Below the pieces are notes generated by a model. It was not told where the DNA came from. It did no database searches and saw only the letters and a program-made list of their open reading frames with translations. Below, piece after piece: positions 1 to 10,728 of a DNA stretch of 64,000 nucleotides. The DNA is taken from assembly GCF_030553075.1 (NCBI RefSeq), contig NZ_CP130701.1:2170001-2234000 (forward strand), read 5' to 3'. Numbering within the stretch: the first letter of the stretch is position 1; every line of letters begins with the position of its first letter. This DNA is from Halomonas sp. I5-271120. GTDB taxonomy: Bacteria > Pseudomonadota > Gammaproteobacteria > Pseudomonadales > Halomonadaceae. The position numbers were made by a program, and so were the translations under genes.

Positions 1-366
1 CGACGACGCCTGGAGCTGGCCGGTGCCAGCACTAGCCTGCGGCCGATCCGCGCCTATCCGGAGATGCTGGTGCGCTCGCTGGTGGCGCCGGGGGCCGAGA
101 AAATCCTCGAAAACCTCTTCACTCATCATGACGACCACGCCATGCGCTATTCGGTGTCGCTCGAGGACGCCGTCTGGTCCGACGTGACCTGTCGCCTGAT
201 GGCCTCCGGCATGGGCACCCTGATGGCCTATGTGGGCAAGGACGGCCAGATCGTTTGCCACCCGGCTCACGACCACCGCTTCAACGCCACCGCCCTGATT
301 CTGATGGTACGGGAGGAGTTCGTGCCGAGCACGGCAGACATCGAGGCATGCCTGGGCGAAGGGTAG
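1..366 (+). CDS. Probable potassium channel / NAD-binding regulatory protein, C-terminal end (partial)
   Basis: The reading frame is open from the first base of the window and ends at a TAG at 364-366, so only about the last 121 residues are present. The visible part contains the stretch LRPIRAYPEMLVRSLVAPGA followed by a region ending HALI-like (FNATALILMV). This resembles the C-terminal part of TrkA-N/RCK-containing bacterial K+ channel proteins, where a cytosolic domain gates the channel. No membrane segment or nucleotide-binding motif lies inside the window, so the family call rests on remembered resemblance only. It converges on the gene at 404-772. Confidence 0.5.
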   Translation, partial: RRRLELAGASTSLRPIRAYPEMLVRSLVAPGAEKILENLFTHHDDHAMRYSVSLEDAVWSDVTCRLMASGMGTLMAYVGKDGQIVCHPAHDHRFNATALILMVREEFVPSTADIEACLGEG

Positions 367-403
367 GGGAGGGGCCACCGTCGTCGATGGCACCCGCTCG
401 GCG

Positions 404-772
404 CTATTTCTTCTCCCGGTACTCGCCTTCCAGTACCTCGTGCTCCTCAAGACGGCCGCTGCTGGAGCGAGACTCGCGGTCCTGGGTGTCACGGTGGTAA
501 TAGCCGCCACCGATATCCTCGGCCTGCTGGGCACGCATCTGCTCCATGCGCTTTTTCATGCGATGGCGCAGGAAGGGCAGCATGGCCCAGCCGATCAGCA
601 GGAAGAAGAGACCAAGGATGGTGCCGACGATCATCAGCACGCCGAACATCAGCCAGGTCAGCACCAGGCGTGGTCCGCTCATGCCCTGGCGTGGCCGCGC
701 CTGGCGAGCCCGTTCCTTCCATTGATGGGCCGCCTGCCAGGCGGCATTGCGTTGACGATCTTGATCATTCAT
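404..772 (-). CDS. Small membrane protein of unknown function
   Basis: A 122-residue protein that I do not recognise. Residues about 1-30 are hydrophilic and rich in Arg/Gln. One long or two short hydrophobic segments follow (about residues 34-68, containing LVLTWLMFGVLMIVGTILGL), then a basic patch (RHRMKKRMEQMR) and a charged tail ending EYREKK. This suggests an inner-membrane protein with a cytoplasmic tail. It stands alone, converging with the channel fragment and divergent from the SorC-type regulator at 1018. The codon use and start agree with a real gene, and the opposite frame looks like a shadow. Confidence 0.7.
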   Translation of the reverse strand: MNDQDRQRNAAWQAAHQWKERARQARPRQGMSGPRLVLTWLMFGVLMIVGTILGLFFLLIGWAMLPFLRHRMKKRMEQMRAQQAEDIGGGYYHRDTQDRESRSSSGRLEEHEVLEGEYREKK

Positions 773-1017
773 GAACTGCTCCCGAGGGGAGGTGGGTGGT
801 GATTGCGTTGACGATAATCTCTTCGATGGTAAATCGAAGGTCAGGTTCCGTGATCTCGGCGGTCATGTTGAGGCGCGGGGTTACAGGCAAGCGTGGCACG
901 CCGCGGCACTGGTGTCATGCAAGCGAGCACGCCGGTCATGAAGGGTGGCCGTTGTGCATTGCCGGCAGGCTTGCGATGATCCTTGGCACAGATGACCAAC
1001 GGGAATGATGCGATTAC

Positions 1018-1971
1018 GTGGACAAGTTTGAGCAACGATTGGACCAGGCAGCGCGCGCAGCCTGGCTTTCCTATGTAGGGGGGCGCACTCAGGATGAGAT
1101 CGCCAGCCAGCTCGGTGTCTCGCGCCCCGGGGTGCAGCGCCTGCTGGCCCTGGCGCGGCAGGAAGGGCTGGTCAAGGTGCACATCGATCATCCCATTGCC
1201 ACCTGCATGATGTTGTCCCAGCAGATTTGCGAGCGTTTCGATCTGGACTTTTGCGACGTGGTGCCCGTCGATACCGGTGCCGCCGACAGTAGTTACCAGT
1301 ACCTGGCCGTTGCCGGGGCCGAGCGACTGGAACGCTATATCGAGCGCATCGCGCCGCTGACCCTCTCGCTGGGGTCGGGTCGGACGGTGAGAGCCATGGT
1401 CGAGGCCCTGAGCCGTCTCGATCGTCCCCAGCATCGCTTCGTCTCGCTGGTCGGCAATGTCGCCCGTGACGGTTCCTCGAATCGCTACGACGGGATCATG
1501 GTGCTGGCCGACAAGACCGGCGGCGAGCGCTTCCTGCTACCCGCGCCTGTGGTGGCCGGTTCGGTGGAAGAGAAGGACGCCATGCTCGGCCAGCGGCTGT
1601 TCCATGCGGTGACGGATGTGGCCCTTAAAGCCGAGGCGGCCTTCATTGGGGTAGGGCGCATCGACCGCCAGGCGCCGCTGTTCCAGGATCACTTCATCAA
1701 CGAGAGCGAACTTGATGAACTGCTCGCCATGCAGGCGGTGGGAGAGTTGCTCGGTTGGCCGATGAATCAGGACGGCGAGGTCATCGACTGTTCGATTACC
1801 CATCGCGTCACCAGCCTGCCGCTCGAGCTGCTTCGTGATCAACAGCTGGTCGCGCTTGCCGGTGGCCGTGAGAAGGCGCCGGCGATTCTTGCGGCGCTGC
1901 GCGGTGGGTGGCTGAAGGGCCTGGTTACCGACGAAACCGCGGCGCGCTTCATTCTCGATGCCCGGGAGTGA
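1018..1971 (+). CDS. SorC/DeoR-family sugar-binding transcriptional regulator
   Basis: A 317-residue regulator with a GTG start at 1018. Residues about 8-50 form a helix-turn-helix (GGRTQDEIASQLGVSRPGVQ). The rest (about 60-315) is the sugar-phosphate-binding domain of the SorC family, with the expected SLGSGRTVRAMVEAL segment. Members usually sense a phosphorylated sugar and control the adjacent catabolic operon. The gene lies just upstream of, and in the same direction as, the polyol transport operon but is separated from it by a strong terminator at 2119-2155, so it is probably transcribed on its own. It most likely controls the operon through the inverted repeat at 2257-2285 (inference). 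Confidence 0.88.
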   Translation: MDKFEQRLDQAARAAWLSYVGGRTQDEIASQLGVSRPGVQRLLALARQEGLVKVHIDHPIATCMMLSQQICERFDLDFCDVVPVDTGAADSSYQYLAVAGAERLERYIERIAPLTLSLGSGRTVRAMVEALSRLDRPQHRFVSLVGNVARDGSSNRYDGIMVLADKTGGERFLLPAPVVAGSVEEKDAMLGQRLFHAVTDVALKAEAAFIGVGRIDRQAPLFQDHFINESELDELLAMQAVGELLGWPMNQDGEVIDCSITHRVTSLPLELLRDQQLVALAGGREKAPAILAALRGGWLKGLVTDETAARFILDARE

Positions 1972-2118
1972 CCCGAACTCGGCTGTTATGGCGTTCCTTT
2001 CCCGCGTATCTCTTTCCTTCCCCACGCCGATATCGTCTGGTGTCCTGCAGTACCGAGGGGGGCGTTGGTGCTGAGTCGGCTTGGCAGACCAGCAGTATCA
2101 CGGATCGATCATTGATCT

Positions 2119-2155
2119 AAAAAGGCCATGGCGCACGTTGCGCCATGGCCTTTTT
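2119..2155 (+). terminator. Rho-independent terminator after the SorC-type regulator
   Basis: A perfect 17-bp stem (2119-2135 with 2139-2155) has a 3-nt loop, an A-run on the left side and six T on the right. It is close to symmetric, so it could also work on the other strand, although no minus-strand gene needs it. Confidence 0.9.
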
Positions 2156-2256
2156 TCGTGCCCCTCATTCCCCCTCGCTTGCCCCGCCAACCGTTGCCCG
2201 CTACCCCTAAAGTATAGGCCCTGTGGCTTTGCTTTTTTCAGGGTGCTGTCCGATCA

Positions 2257-2285
2257 TTTGATCGTCAAGTGAGTGATTGATCAAA
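2257..2285 (+). promoter_or_regulatory. Candidate operator: TTTGATC-N15-GATCAAA
   Basis: A 7-bp perfect inverted repeat, TTTGATC (2257-2263) and GATCAAA (2279-2285), has half-sites 22 bp apart, about two helical turns. It lies 38 bp upstream of the first structural gene of the polyol operon. An extra GATCA at 2252-2256 abuts the left half. The position and geometry suit a dimeric or tetrameric regulator, and the SorC-type protein encoded next door is the natural candidate. Binding is inferred. Confidence 0.5.
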
Positions 2286-2323
2286 ACACAACAACAGATA
2301 ACTCCCTTACGAAGGAGCAAGCC

Positions 2324-3634
<1,311 letters not shown>

Positions 3635-3697
3635 TCCGTGTCCGCCGGCCGGGTGACCCCGGTCGGCTCCTTCCTTGCGACCTTCATGGTTACCGAC

Positions 3698-4588
3698 ATG
3701 AACAAGACCAGAACTTCCGGGCGCACCATCGGAGGGTTGCGTACCCTCTCGCTGCAGGCGCCCGCCGTCTCCCTGCTTTTCCTGTGGATGATCGTGCCGC
3801 TGGCGATGACCGTCTGGTTCTCCCTGCAGCGCTACAACCTGCTGATGCCCGGCATGACCGGCTTCGCCGGTCTCGAGAATTACGAATACCTGTTCACTGA
3901 CCCGGCCCTGTGGTCGGCCATGGGCACGACCCTGCTGATGGTCGGCTGGGTGCTGGTGATCACCGTGGTCGGCGGCACGCTGCTGGCGGTGCTCTTCCAG
4001 CAAGACTTCATGGGCCGGGGCATCGCCCGGGTGCTGGCGATTTCACCGTTCTTCGTCATGCCCACCGTCAGCGCCCTGGTGTGGAAGAACATGATGATGC
4101 ACCCGGCCAACGGGGTGCTGTCCTGGGTGGCGGAGTCCCTCGGCCTGCCGGCGGTGGACTGGTTCTCGTCGCTGCCGCTGACCTCGATCATCATCATCGT
4201 GGCCTGGCAGTGGCTGCCGTTCGCGCTGCTGATTCTGCTCACCGCCATGCAATCGCTGGACGAAGACCAGGTCGAAGCCGCCCGCATGGACGGCGCTGGC
4301 CCGATCGCGATCTTCTTCTTCATCACCCTGCCGCACCTCAAGCGGGCGATCAGCGTGGTGATCATGATCGAGATGATCTTCCTGCTGACCATCTTCGCCG
4401 AGATCTTCGTCACCACTTCCGGTGGCCCGGGCCTTGCCACCACCAACCTGGCCTACCTGATCTACATCCGCGCCCTGCTCGACTTCGACGTCGGCATGGC
4501 CTCCGCCGGCGGGGTGGTCGCGATCATCCTTGCCAACATCGTTGCCATCTTCCTGGTCCGTATGGTGGCCAAGAACCTGGAAAACTGA
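3698..4588 (+). CDS. Sugar/polyol ABC transporter permease 1 (MalF/SmoF type)
   Basis: An integral membrane permease of the CUT1 family. It has six predicted helices and the cytoplasmic EAA loop EAARMDGAGPIAIFFFITLP, which docks onto the ATPase. I chose ATG 3698 (MNKTRTSGRT...), which gives 296 residues, the usual family length. GTG 3638 and ATG 3686 are in-frame alternatives, and none has a clear ribosome site. The gene follows the binding protein by about 60 bases and is followed after 16 bases by the second permease, consistent with one transcript. Confidence 0.88.
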   Translation: MNKTRTSGRTIGGLRTLSLQAPAVSLLFLWMIVPLAMTVWFSLQRYNLLMPGMTGFAGLENYEYLFTDPALWSAMGTTLLMVGWVLVITVVGGTLLAVLFQQDFMGRGIARVLAISPFFVMPTVSALVWKNMMMHPANGVLSWVAESLGLPAVDWFSSLPLTSIIIIVAWQWLPFALLILLTAMQSLDEDQVEAARMDGAGPIAIFFFITLPHLKRAISVVIMIEMIFLLTIFAEIFVTTSGGPGLATTNLAYLIYIRALLDFDVGMASAGGVVAIILANIVAIFLVRMVAKNLEN

Positions 4589-4604
4589 CGCGGGAGCGCG
4601 ACAC

Positions 4605-5489
4605 ATGACGACTGCAAGAACCCACTCCGTGTCCGGGGCCTCTGCCTCGCCGGTCAAGCGGTCACCGCTGGCCAGTACTCTGCTCAATCGACGCCTATGG
4701 CTCGGCGTGCTGGGCTGGACGTTGGCCCTGATGATCTTCTTCCCGATCTTCTGGATGGTGCTGACCGGCTTCAAGACCGAGGCCGACGCCATCGCCGACC
4801 CGAGTCTGATCTTCTCGCCGACGCTTGAGAACTACGCTGAGGTCCAGAGCCGCGCGGGCTATGCCAAGTTCGCCTTCAATAGTGTGGTGGTGGCCTTCGG
4901 CTCGACGCTGCTGGCGCTGCTGATCGCCATTCCGGCGGCCTATTCGATGGCCTTTCTGCCCACCAAGCGCACCAAGGGCACCCTGCTGTGGATGCTGTCC
5001 ACCAAGATGCTGCCGCCGGTCGGCGTGCTGGTGCCGATCTATCTGCTGTTCCGTGACGTCGGGCTTTTGGATACCCGTACCGGGCTGGTCATCGTCTACA
5101 CCCTGATGAACCTGCCGATCGTGGTCTGGATGCTCTACACCTTCTTCAAGGACATGCCCAAGGACATCCTCGAGGCGGGCCGTATGGATGGCGCCGGCAC
5201 CCTGCAGGAGGTGATCTACCTACTGCTGCCGCTGACTCTGCCGGGCATTGCCTCCACCGGCCTGCTGGCGGTGATCCTGAGCTGGAACGAGGCCTTCTGG
5301 AGTCTCAACCTCACCTCATCCCAGGCGGCCCCGCTGACGGCCTATATCGCCTCTTTCTCGAGCCCCGAAGGGCTGTTCTGGGCCAAGCTTTCCGCGGCCT
5401 CGACCATGGCCATTGCGCCCATCATCGTTTTCGGATGGTTGACCCAGAAACAGATGGTACGCGGCCTGACCTTTGGCGCCGTCAAGTAA
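4605..5489 (+). CDS. Sugar/polyol ABC transporter permease 2 (MalG/SmoG type)
   Basis: A 294-residue inner-membrane permease starting at ATG 4605, with GGGAG at about 4591-4595. It has a first helix at about residues 27-50, a conserved FKTEADAIADPSLIFSPT segment and the EAA motif EAGRMDGAGTLQEVIYLLLP near residue 190. It should pair with the product at 3698 to form the channel and use the ATPase at 5502. The resemblance is to mannitol/sorbitol carriers rather than maltose carriers, but the exact substrate is not visible. Confidence 0.9.
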   Translation: MTTARTHSVSGASASPVKRSPLASTLLNRRLWLGVLGWTLALMIFFPIFWMVLTGFKTEADAIADPSLIFSPTLENYAEVQSRAGYAKFAFNSVVVAFGSTLLALLIAIPAAYSMAFLPTKRTKGTLLWMLSTKMLPPVGVLVPIYLLFRDVGLLDTRTGLVIVYTLMNLPIVVWMLYTFFKDMPKDILEAGRMDGAGTLQEVIYLLLPLTLPGIASTGLLAVILSWNEAFWSLNLTSSQAAPLTAYIASFSSPEGLFWAKLSAASTMAIAPIIVFGWLTQKQMVRGLTFGAVK

Positions 5490-5501
5490 AGGAATCTCAT
5501 C

Positions 5502-6650
<1,149 letters not shown>

Positions 6651-6660
6651 GGAGAAGGTC

Positions 6661-7344
6661 ATGGATAGCGTGATCTTCGATTGCGACGGCGTGCTGGTGG
6701 ACAGCGAGGCCATCGCCGAGGCCACCCTGACTGACCTGCTGGCGGCCTGGCTGCCGGACCTGGCCACCGAGCAGGAGCTGACGGCGGCGCTGGGCATGAC
6801 CACCGCGAATATTCTCGGCCACCTCGAAGCGCGCAGTGCCCATCGCCTGCCGGCCGATGCCACAGCCCGGGTCGACGAGACCATCGAGGCGCGCCTGGCC
6901 GATGAGCTTGACGCCATCGACGGCGTCGCCGAGGCCATCAAGGCCATTGAGTCGCTCGCGCTGCCACTGGCGGTGGTCTCCAACAGCCGCCGCCAGCGGG
7001 TACTGGCATCGCTTGCTACCACCGGTCTCGATGCTCTCTTGGGCGAGGTGCCGATCTTCACCGCCGACCAGGTGACGCAACCCAAACCGGACCCGGCGCT
7101 CTATCGCCTGGCTGCCGGGCAGCTGGGCTGTGAGCCCGGCGACTGCCTGGTGGTGGAGGACAGCGTCGCCGGTGTGACCGCGGCCTATAGCGCCGGCATG
7201 ACGGTGATCGGTTTCACTGGTGCCAGCCATGTGCCGGCGGGACAGGAAGCGCGGCTGCGTGACGCCGGGGCCTGGCAAATCCTGCCTCATATGCGGGGGC
7301 TGGAGGCGCTGGTGCAGCAGTGGCTCGACACTCGCCGGCTGTAA
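6661..7344 (+). CDS. HAD-family hydrolase (beta-phosphoglucomutase/phosphatase-like)
   Basis: The start is ATG 6661, with GAGGAGAAGG just upstream at 6649-6658. The 227-residue protein begins MDSVIFDCDGVLVDSE, the HAD motif I with the catalytic Asp pair. It contains the motif II serine in VVSNSRRQR, the motif III lysine in TQPKPDPALY and the acidic motif IV VVEDSVAGV. HAD subfamily IA enzymes remove or move phosphate on sugar phosphates. Within a polyol operon it may clear inhibitory phosphorylated intermediates, but the substrate is unknown. Confidence 0.87.
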   Translation: MDSVIFDCDGVLVDSEAIAEATLTDLLAAWLPDLATEQELTAALGMTTANILGHLEARSAHRLPADATARVDETIEARLADELDAIDGVAEAIKAIESLALPLAVVSNSRRQRVLASLATTGLDALLGEVPIFTADQVTQPKPDPALYRLAAGQLGCEPGDCLVVEDSVAGVTAAYSAGMTVIGFTGASHVPAGQEARLRDAGAWQILPHMRGLEALVQQWLDTRRL

Positions 7345-7366
7345 GTCGATGCCTAAGTCGGCATGT

Positions 7367-7411
7367 CATTCAACTTCAAGCCATTCCACTTCAAGCCATT
7401 CAACGTCGACT
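7367..7411 (+). repeat. Three 15-bp imperfect tandem repeats before the polyol dehydrogenase
   Basis: Units CATTCAACTTCAAGC (7367-7381), CATTCCACTTCAAGC (7382-7396) and CATTCAACGTCGACT (7397-7411), with a decayed further copy ending at the ribosome site (CCATTCAAAGGAGG). The array fills the gap between the HAD gene and the start at 7445. Confidence 0.8.
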
Positions 7412-7444
7412 CACTCAGCGCCATCCCATTCAAAGGAGGAATAC

Positions 7445-8233
7445 ATGAAACTCAATGACAAAGTCGCGGTGGTGACCGGCGGTGCTCGGGGCATTGGCCT
7501 TGCCATCGTCGAGCGCTATCTGGCCGAGGGAGCCAAGGTGGTGGTGGCCGATATCGATCGCGATGCCGTCGACGCGGCCGTGGCCCATTTGCAGCAGTCG
7601 AGCGGTGATGCCGACCGTGTTCTGGGCGTTCGTCTGGACGTCTGTGACCCGGCCTCGGTCGCGGCGCTGATCGAGGAGACCAGGCGTCATCTCGGCGGTA
7701 TCGACATCCTCGTCAACAATGCGGCGGTGTTCGATATGGCGCCGGTGCTCGAGGTAACCGAGGCGAGCTATGACAAGCAGTTTGGCGTCAACGTCAAAGG
7801 CGCCTTCTTCACCCTGCAGGCCGTGGCACGGGCCATGGTCGAGCGTGGGCAGGGCGGCAAGATCATCAACATGGCGTCCCAGGCTGGTCGCCGGGGCGAG
7901 CCGCTGGTCAGCATGTACTGCGCCAGCAAGGCGGCGGTGATCAGCCTGACCCAGTCCTGCGGCCTGGCGCTGATCGAGCACGGCATCAACGTCAACGGCA
8001 TCGCCCCGGGCGTGGTCGATACGCCGATGTGGGAGGAAGTCGATGCGCTCTTCGCCCGTTACGAAGGGCGGCCCCTGGGTGAGAAGAAGCGCCTGGTCGG
8101 TGAAGCGGTGCCCTACGGACGCATGGGCCGGCCGGAAGATCACACCGGCGCTGCCGTCTTCCTGGCCAGTGATGACAGCGACTACGTGGTGGCCCAGACC
8201 CTGAACGTCGATGGCGGCAACTGGATGAGCTGA
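7445..8233 (+). CDS. Short-chain dehydrogenase, probable sorbitol/polyol dehydrogenase (SmoS-like)
   Basis: The start is ATG 7445 after a strong AAAGGAGGA (7433-7441). The product is 262 residues. It has the NAD-binding TGGARGIG (residues 11-18), the NNAA motif near residue 90 and the catalytic Tyr158-x3-Lys162 in MYCASKAA. The C-terminal half (GIAPGVVDTPMWEEVDALFA) is typical of the L-iditol/sorbitol 2-dehydrogenase group that oxidises sorbitol to fructose in the cytoplasm. Its place between transporter, kinase and mannitol dehydrogenase genes fits that role. The precise polyol (sorbitol or galactitol) cannot be decided from sequence. Confidence 0.87.
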   Translation: MKLNDKVAVVTGGARGIGLAIVERYLAEGAKVVVADIDRDAVDAAVAHLQQSSGDADRVLGVRLDVCDPASVAALIEETRRHLGGIDILVNNAAVFDMAPVLEVTEASYDKQFGVNVKGAFFTLQAVARAMVERGQGGKIINMASQAGRRGEPLVSMYCASKAAVISLTQSCGLALIEHGINVNGIAPGVVDTPMWEEVDALFARYEGRPLGEKKRLVGEAVPYGRMGRPEDHTGAAVFLASDDSDYVVAQTLNVDGGNWMS

Positions 8234-8263
8234 GGCGATAGCGGATCGCCAGGAAGGATAACC

Positions 8264-8896
8264 ATGATCGCGCATATTCATGACATGGCCGCGCAGCTGC
8301 TCGAGGCCTCGATGCATCGCCAGCGTTTCATCGTGGCCCTCGCCGGCCCGCCTGCGGCCGGCAAGTCGTTCCTCTCGGAATGGCTGTGTCGCGAACTCAA
8401 CCTGCGACACCCCGGCATCGCCGCCGTGGTGCCCATGGATGGCTACCACTTCGATAACGCCGTGCTCGAGCCCGAAGGGCTGGTGCCGGTGAAAGGCGCC
8501 CCGGAGACCTTTGATATCGATGGTCTTCGGCAGGACCTGACCCGCATTCGGCGCGCCGATCGCAGCGTGGCGGTGCCGGTCTTCGACAGGCCGCTGGATC
8601 TGGCCCGGGCGGGTGGGCGGCTGATCACCCTCGAGCACCGGCTGATCATCGTCGAGGGCAACTATCTGCTGCTCGATCAGGGCGACTGGCCGGCGCTGCG
8701 GCCGCTATATGGCCTGACGCTGTTTCTCGATGTTCCGGATGAGGTCCTCGAGGCCCGCCTGATCCAGCGCTGGCTCGGCATGGGACAGGACCAGGACGGC
8801 GCCCTCGAGCGGACCCGCGACAAGGACTTGCTCAACGCCCGGCTGATCAAAACCGCATCGGTAGCCGCCGATGTCAATTGGGCCGCGACTGTCTGA
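8264..8896 (+). CDS. P-loop kinase of the uridine kinase/FrcK-like family
   Basis: A 210-residue protein with ATG at 8264 and AGGAAGGA just before. Walker A is GPPAAGKS (residues 28-35). It carries PMDGYHFDNAVLE and the lid-like KGAPETFDIDGL seen in uridine kinase/pantothenate kinase-like NTPases. Relatives in sugar ABC operons (FrcK type) are proposed fructose kinases, which would fit an operon whose dehydrogenases make fructose. The window has no other fructokinase, but the substrate remains an inference. Weak alternatives are nucleoside or phosphoribulokinase-type activity. Confidence 0.78.
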   Translation: MIAHIHDMAAQLLEASMHRQRFIVALAGPPAAGKSFLSEWLCRELNLRHPGIAAVVPMDGYHFDNAVLEPEGLVPVKGAPETFDIDGLRQDLTRIRRADRSVAVPVFDRPLDLARAGGRLITLEHRLIIVEGNYLLLDQGDWPALRPLYGLTLFLDVPDEVLEARLIQRWLGMGQDQDGALERTRDKDLLNARLIKTASVAADVNWAATV

Positions 8897-9008
8897 GCCC
8901 GAGCACAGCACACATGACGTCTGACCGAGGCCGAGGGCTGGCCGCGGTCCGTTCTTCTACTTTTTGCGCGATCTGTCGCCAGATCGACGCTTCTCCAGGA
9001 GCCATACC

Positions 9009-10490
9009 ATGATCCATCTCGATAACGCCCACCTGGATGACCTGGGAGCCGATATCGCCACCCCAGACTACGACCGCAAGGCGGTCACCGAGGGCATCGT
9101 CCATATCGGCGTCGGGGGGTTTCACCGCGCCCACCAGGCCATGTACCTCGATGAGCTGATGAACCAAGGCGAGGCGCTCGACTGGGGCATCGTCGGGGTC
9201 GGCGTGATGCCCGGTGATCGCCGGATGAAAGAGGCGCTGGCCGCCCAGGATCATCTCTATACCCTGGTGCTGAAACATCCTGACGGGCGACGCGAGGCGC
9301 GGGTGATCGGCGCCATGCTCGACTATCTGTTTGCCCCGGAGGACCCGGAGGCGGTGGTCGAACGGATGGCCGCTCCGGGCATCCGCATCGTCTCGCTGAC
9401 CGTCACCGAAGGCGGCTACAACTTCCACCCGGTGAGCGGCGAATTCGACCTCGATAACCCTGACGTCCAGCATGATCTGGCGCCCTCGGCCACCCCGAAG
9501 ACCTCCTTCGGCCTGGTCATCGAGGCCCTGCGTCTTCGCCGTGAGCGTGGCCTCGCCCCCTTCACGGTGATGTCCTGCGACAACATCCAGGGCAATGGCG
9601 ACGTCGCCCGCAAGATGTTCACGGCCTTCGCCCATGCAAGGGACGGCGAGCTGGGCGCCTGGGTCGAGGCCGAGGTGCCCTTTCCCAACTCGATGGTCGA
9701 CCGCATCACGCCCGTCACCACCGCCGAGGATATCGCCGAGCTCGGCAGTCAGTTCGGCGTTGAGGACGCCTGGCCGGTGGTCTGTGAACCCTTCACTCAG
9801 TGGGTTCTCGAGGACCGCTTCGTGGCCGGACGTCCCGCCCTCGAGCACGTCGGCGTGCAGGTGGTCGAGGACGTCGAGCCCTATGAACTGATGAAGCTGC
9901 GGCTGCTCAATGCCAGCCACCAGGCGCTGGCCTACTTCGGTTACCTGGCCGGCTACCGCTATGCCCACGAGGCCAGCGCCGACCCGCTGTTCGAGACGTT
10001 CCTGCTCGATTACATGACCCACGAGGCGACCCCGACCCTGGCGCCGCTGCCGGGCGTCGACCTGGATGACTATCGCCGCACCCTGATCGCTCGCTTCGCC
10101 AACCCCGAGGTCAAGGACACCCTGGCGAGGCTCTGCGCCGAGAGCTCGGATCGCATTCCCAAGTGGATGCTGCCGGTGGTCCGCGCGCAGATCGACAAGG
10201 GGGGCGATATCCATCGCTGCGCCGCGGTGGTGGCGAGCTGGGCACGCTATGCCGAAGGCCTCGACGAGCAGGGCGAGGCGATCACCGTGGTCGACCGCCT
10301 CAAGGACGAACTGATGGCGATCGCGGCAAAAAATCACGACCATCCCACCGCCTTTATCGAGAACCGCGAGCTGTTCGGTGATCTTGCCGAGAACGCGCGC
10401 TTCCGCGAGGCCTACTTTACCGCGCTCGACCGTCTGCATCGCCTGGGCGCCCGGGCTACGCTGGAAGCGCTGGTCAAGAATCAAGGCTGA
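9009..10490 (+). CDS. Mannitol dehydrogenase family protein (long-chain polyol dehydrogenase)
   Basis: The start chosen is ATG 9009 (MIHLDNAHLDD), preceded by CCAGGAG; the product is 493 residues, the usual length. The NAD-binding region is HIGVGGFHRAHQAMYLDEL. The catalytic Lys-Asn-His set lies in LMKLRLLNASHQALAYFG, and the conserved FPNSMVDRITP is present. These enzymes oxidise D-mannitol to fructose and often D-arabitol to D-xylulose, which explains the xylulokinase that follows. A 112-base gap separates it from the kinase upstream without a visible terminator, so it is probably still in the operon. Confidence 0.93.
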   Translation: MIHLDNAHLDDLGADIATPDYDRKAVTEGIVHIGVGGFHRAHQAMYLDELMNQGEALDWGIVGVGVMPGDRRMKEALAAQDHLYTLVLKHPDGRREARVIGAMLDYLFAPEDPEAVVERMAAPGIRIVSLTVTEGGYNFHPVSGEFDLDNPDVQHDLAPSATPKTSFGLVIEALRLRRERGLAPFTVMSCDNIQGNGDVARKMFTAFAHARDGELGAWVEAEVPFPNSMVDRITPVTTAEDIAELGSQFGVEDAWPVVCEPFTQWVLEDRFVAGRPALEHVGVQVVEDVEPYELMKLRLLNASHQALAYFGYLAGYRYAHEASADPLFETFLLDYMTHEATPTLAPLPGVDLDDYRRTLIARFANPEVKDTLARLCAESSDRIPKWMLPVVRAQIDKGGDIHRCAAVVASWARYAEGLDEQGEAITVVDRLKDELMAIAAKNHDHPTAFIENRELFGDLAENARFREAYFTALDRLHRLGARATLEALVKNQG

Positions 10491-10587
10491 TCACGTCGGT
10501 CTTATCGTGTAAGACTGTTCATGAGAAATGTTCGTGAAGGACTGCTCGTATCAGCGCTATCACCTGAGCAAGAACACCTAAGCCACT

Positions 10588-10685
10588 GCACGTAGGAAAT
10601 AGCACGTAGGAAAGAGCATGTAAGAAAGAGCACTTAAGAAATAGCACGCAGCAAAGAGCACGCAGCAAAGAGCACGCAGCAAAGA
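10588..10685 (+). repeat. Seven 14-bp tandem repeats in the leader of xylB
   Basis: Seven consecutive units of consensus GCACGYAGSAAAGA run from 10588 to 10685, with a partial eighth (GCACC). The last three are identical (GCACGCAGCAAAGA) and the earlier ones diverge (GCACGTAGGAAATA, GCATGTAAGAAAGA, GCACTTAAGAAATA). There are no spacers and no inverted symmetry. The array lies 43 bp upstream of the xylB start. Confidence 0.95.
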
Positions 10686-10728
10686 GCACCAAGGCTCATC
10701 ACATATGGCTGAGGACGAGGAGACCGCC

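Noticed and set aside
8874..10484. 536-residue minus-strand open frame
   Set aside because: It is antisense to the mannitol dehydrogenase gene, which has clear catalytic motifs.
10588..10685. CRISPR array
   Set aside because: Units of 14 bp follow each other without spacers, with no cas genes; the same holds for the arrays at 21538 and 23845.
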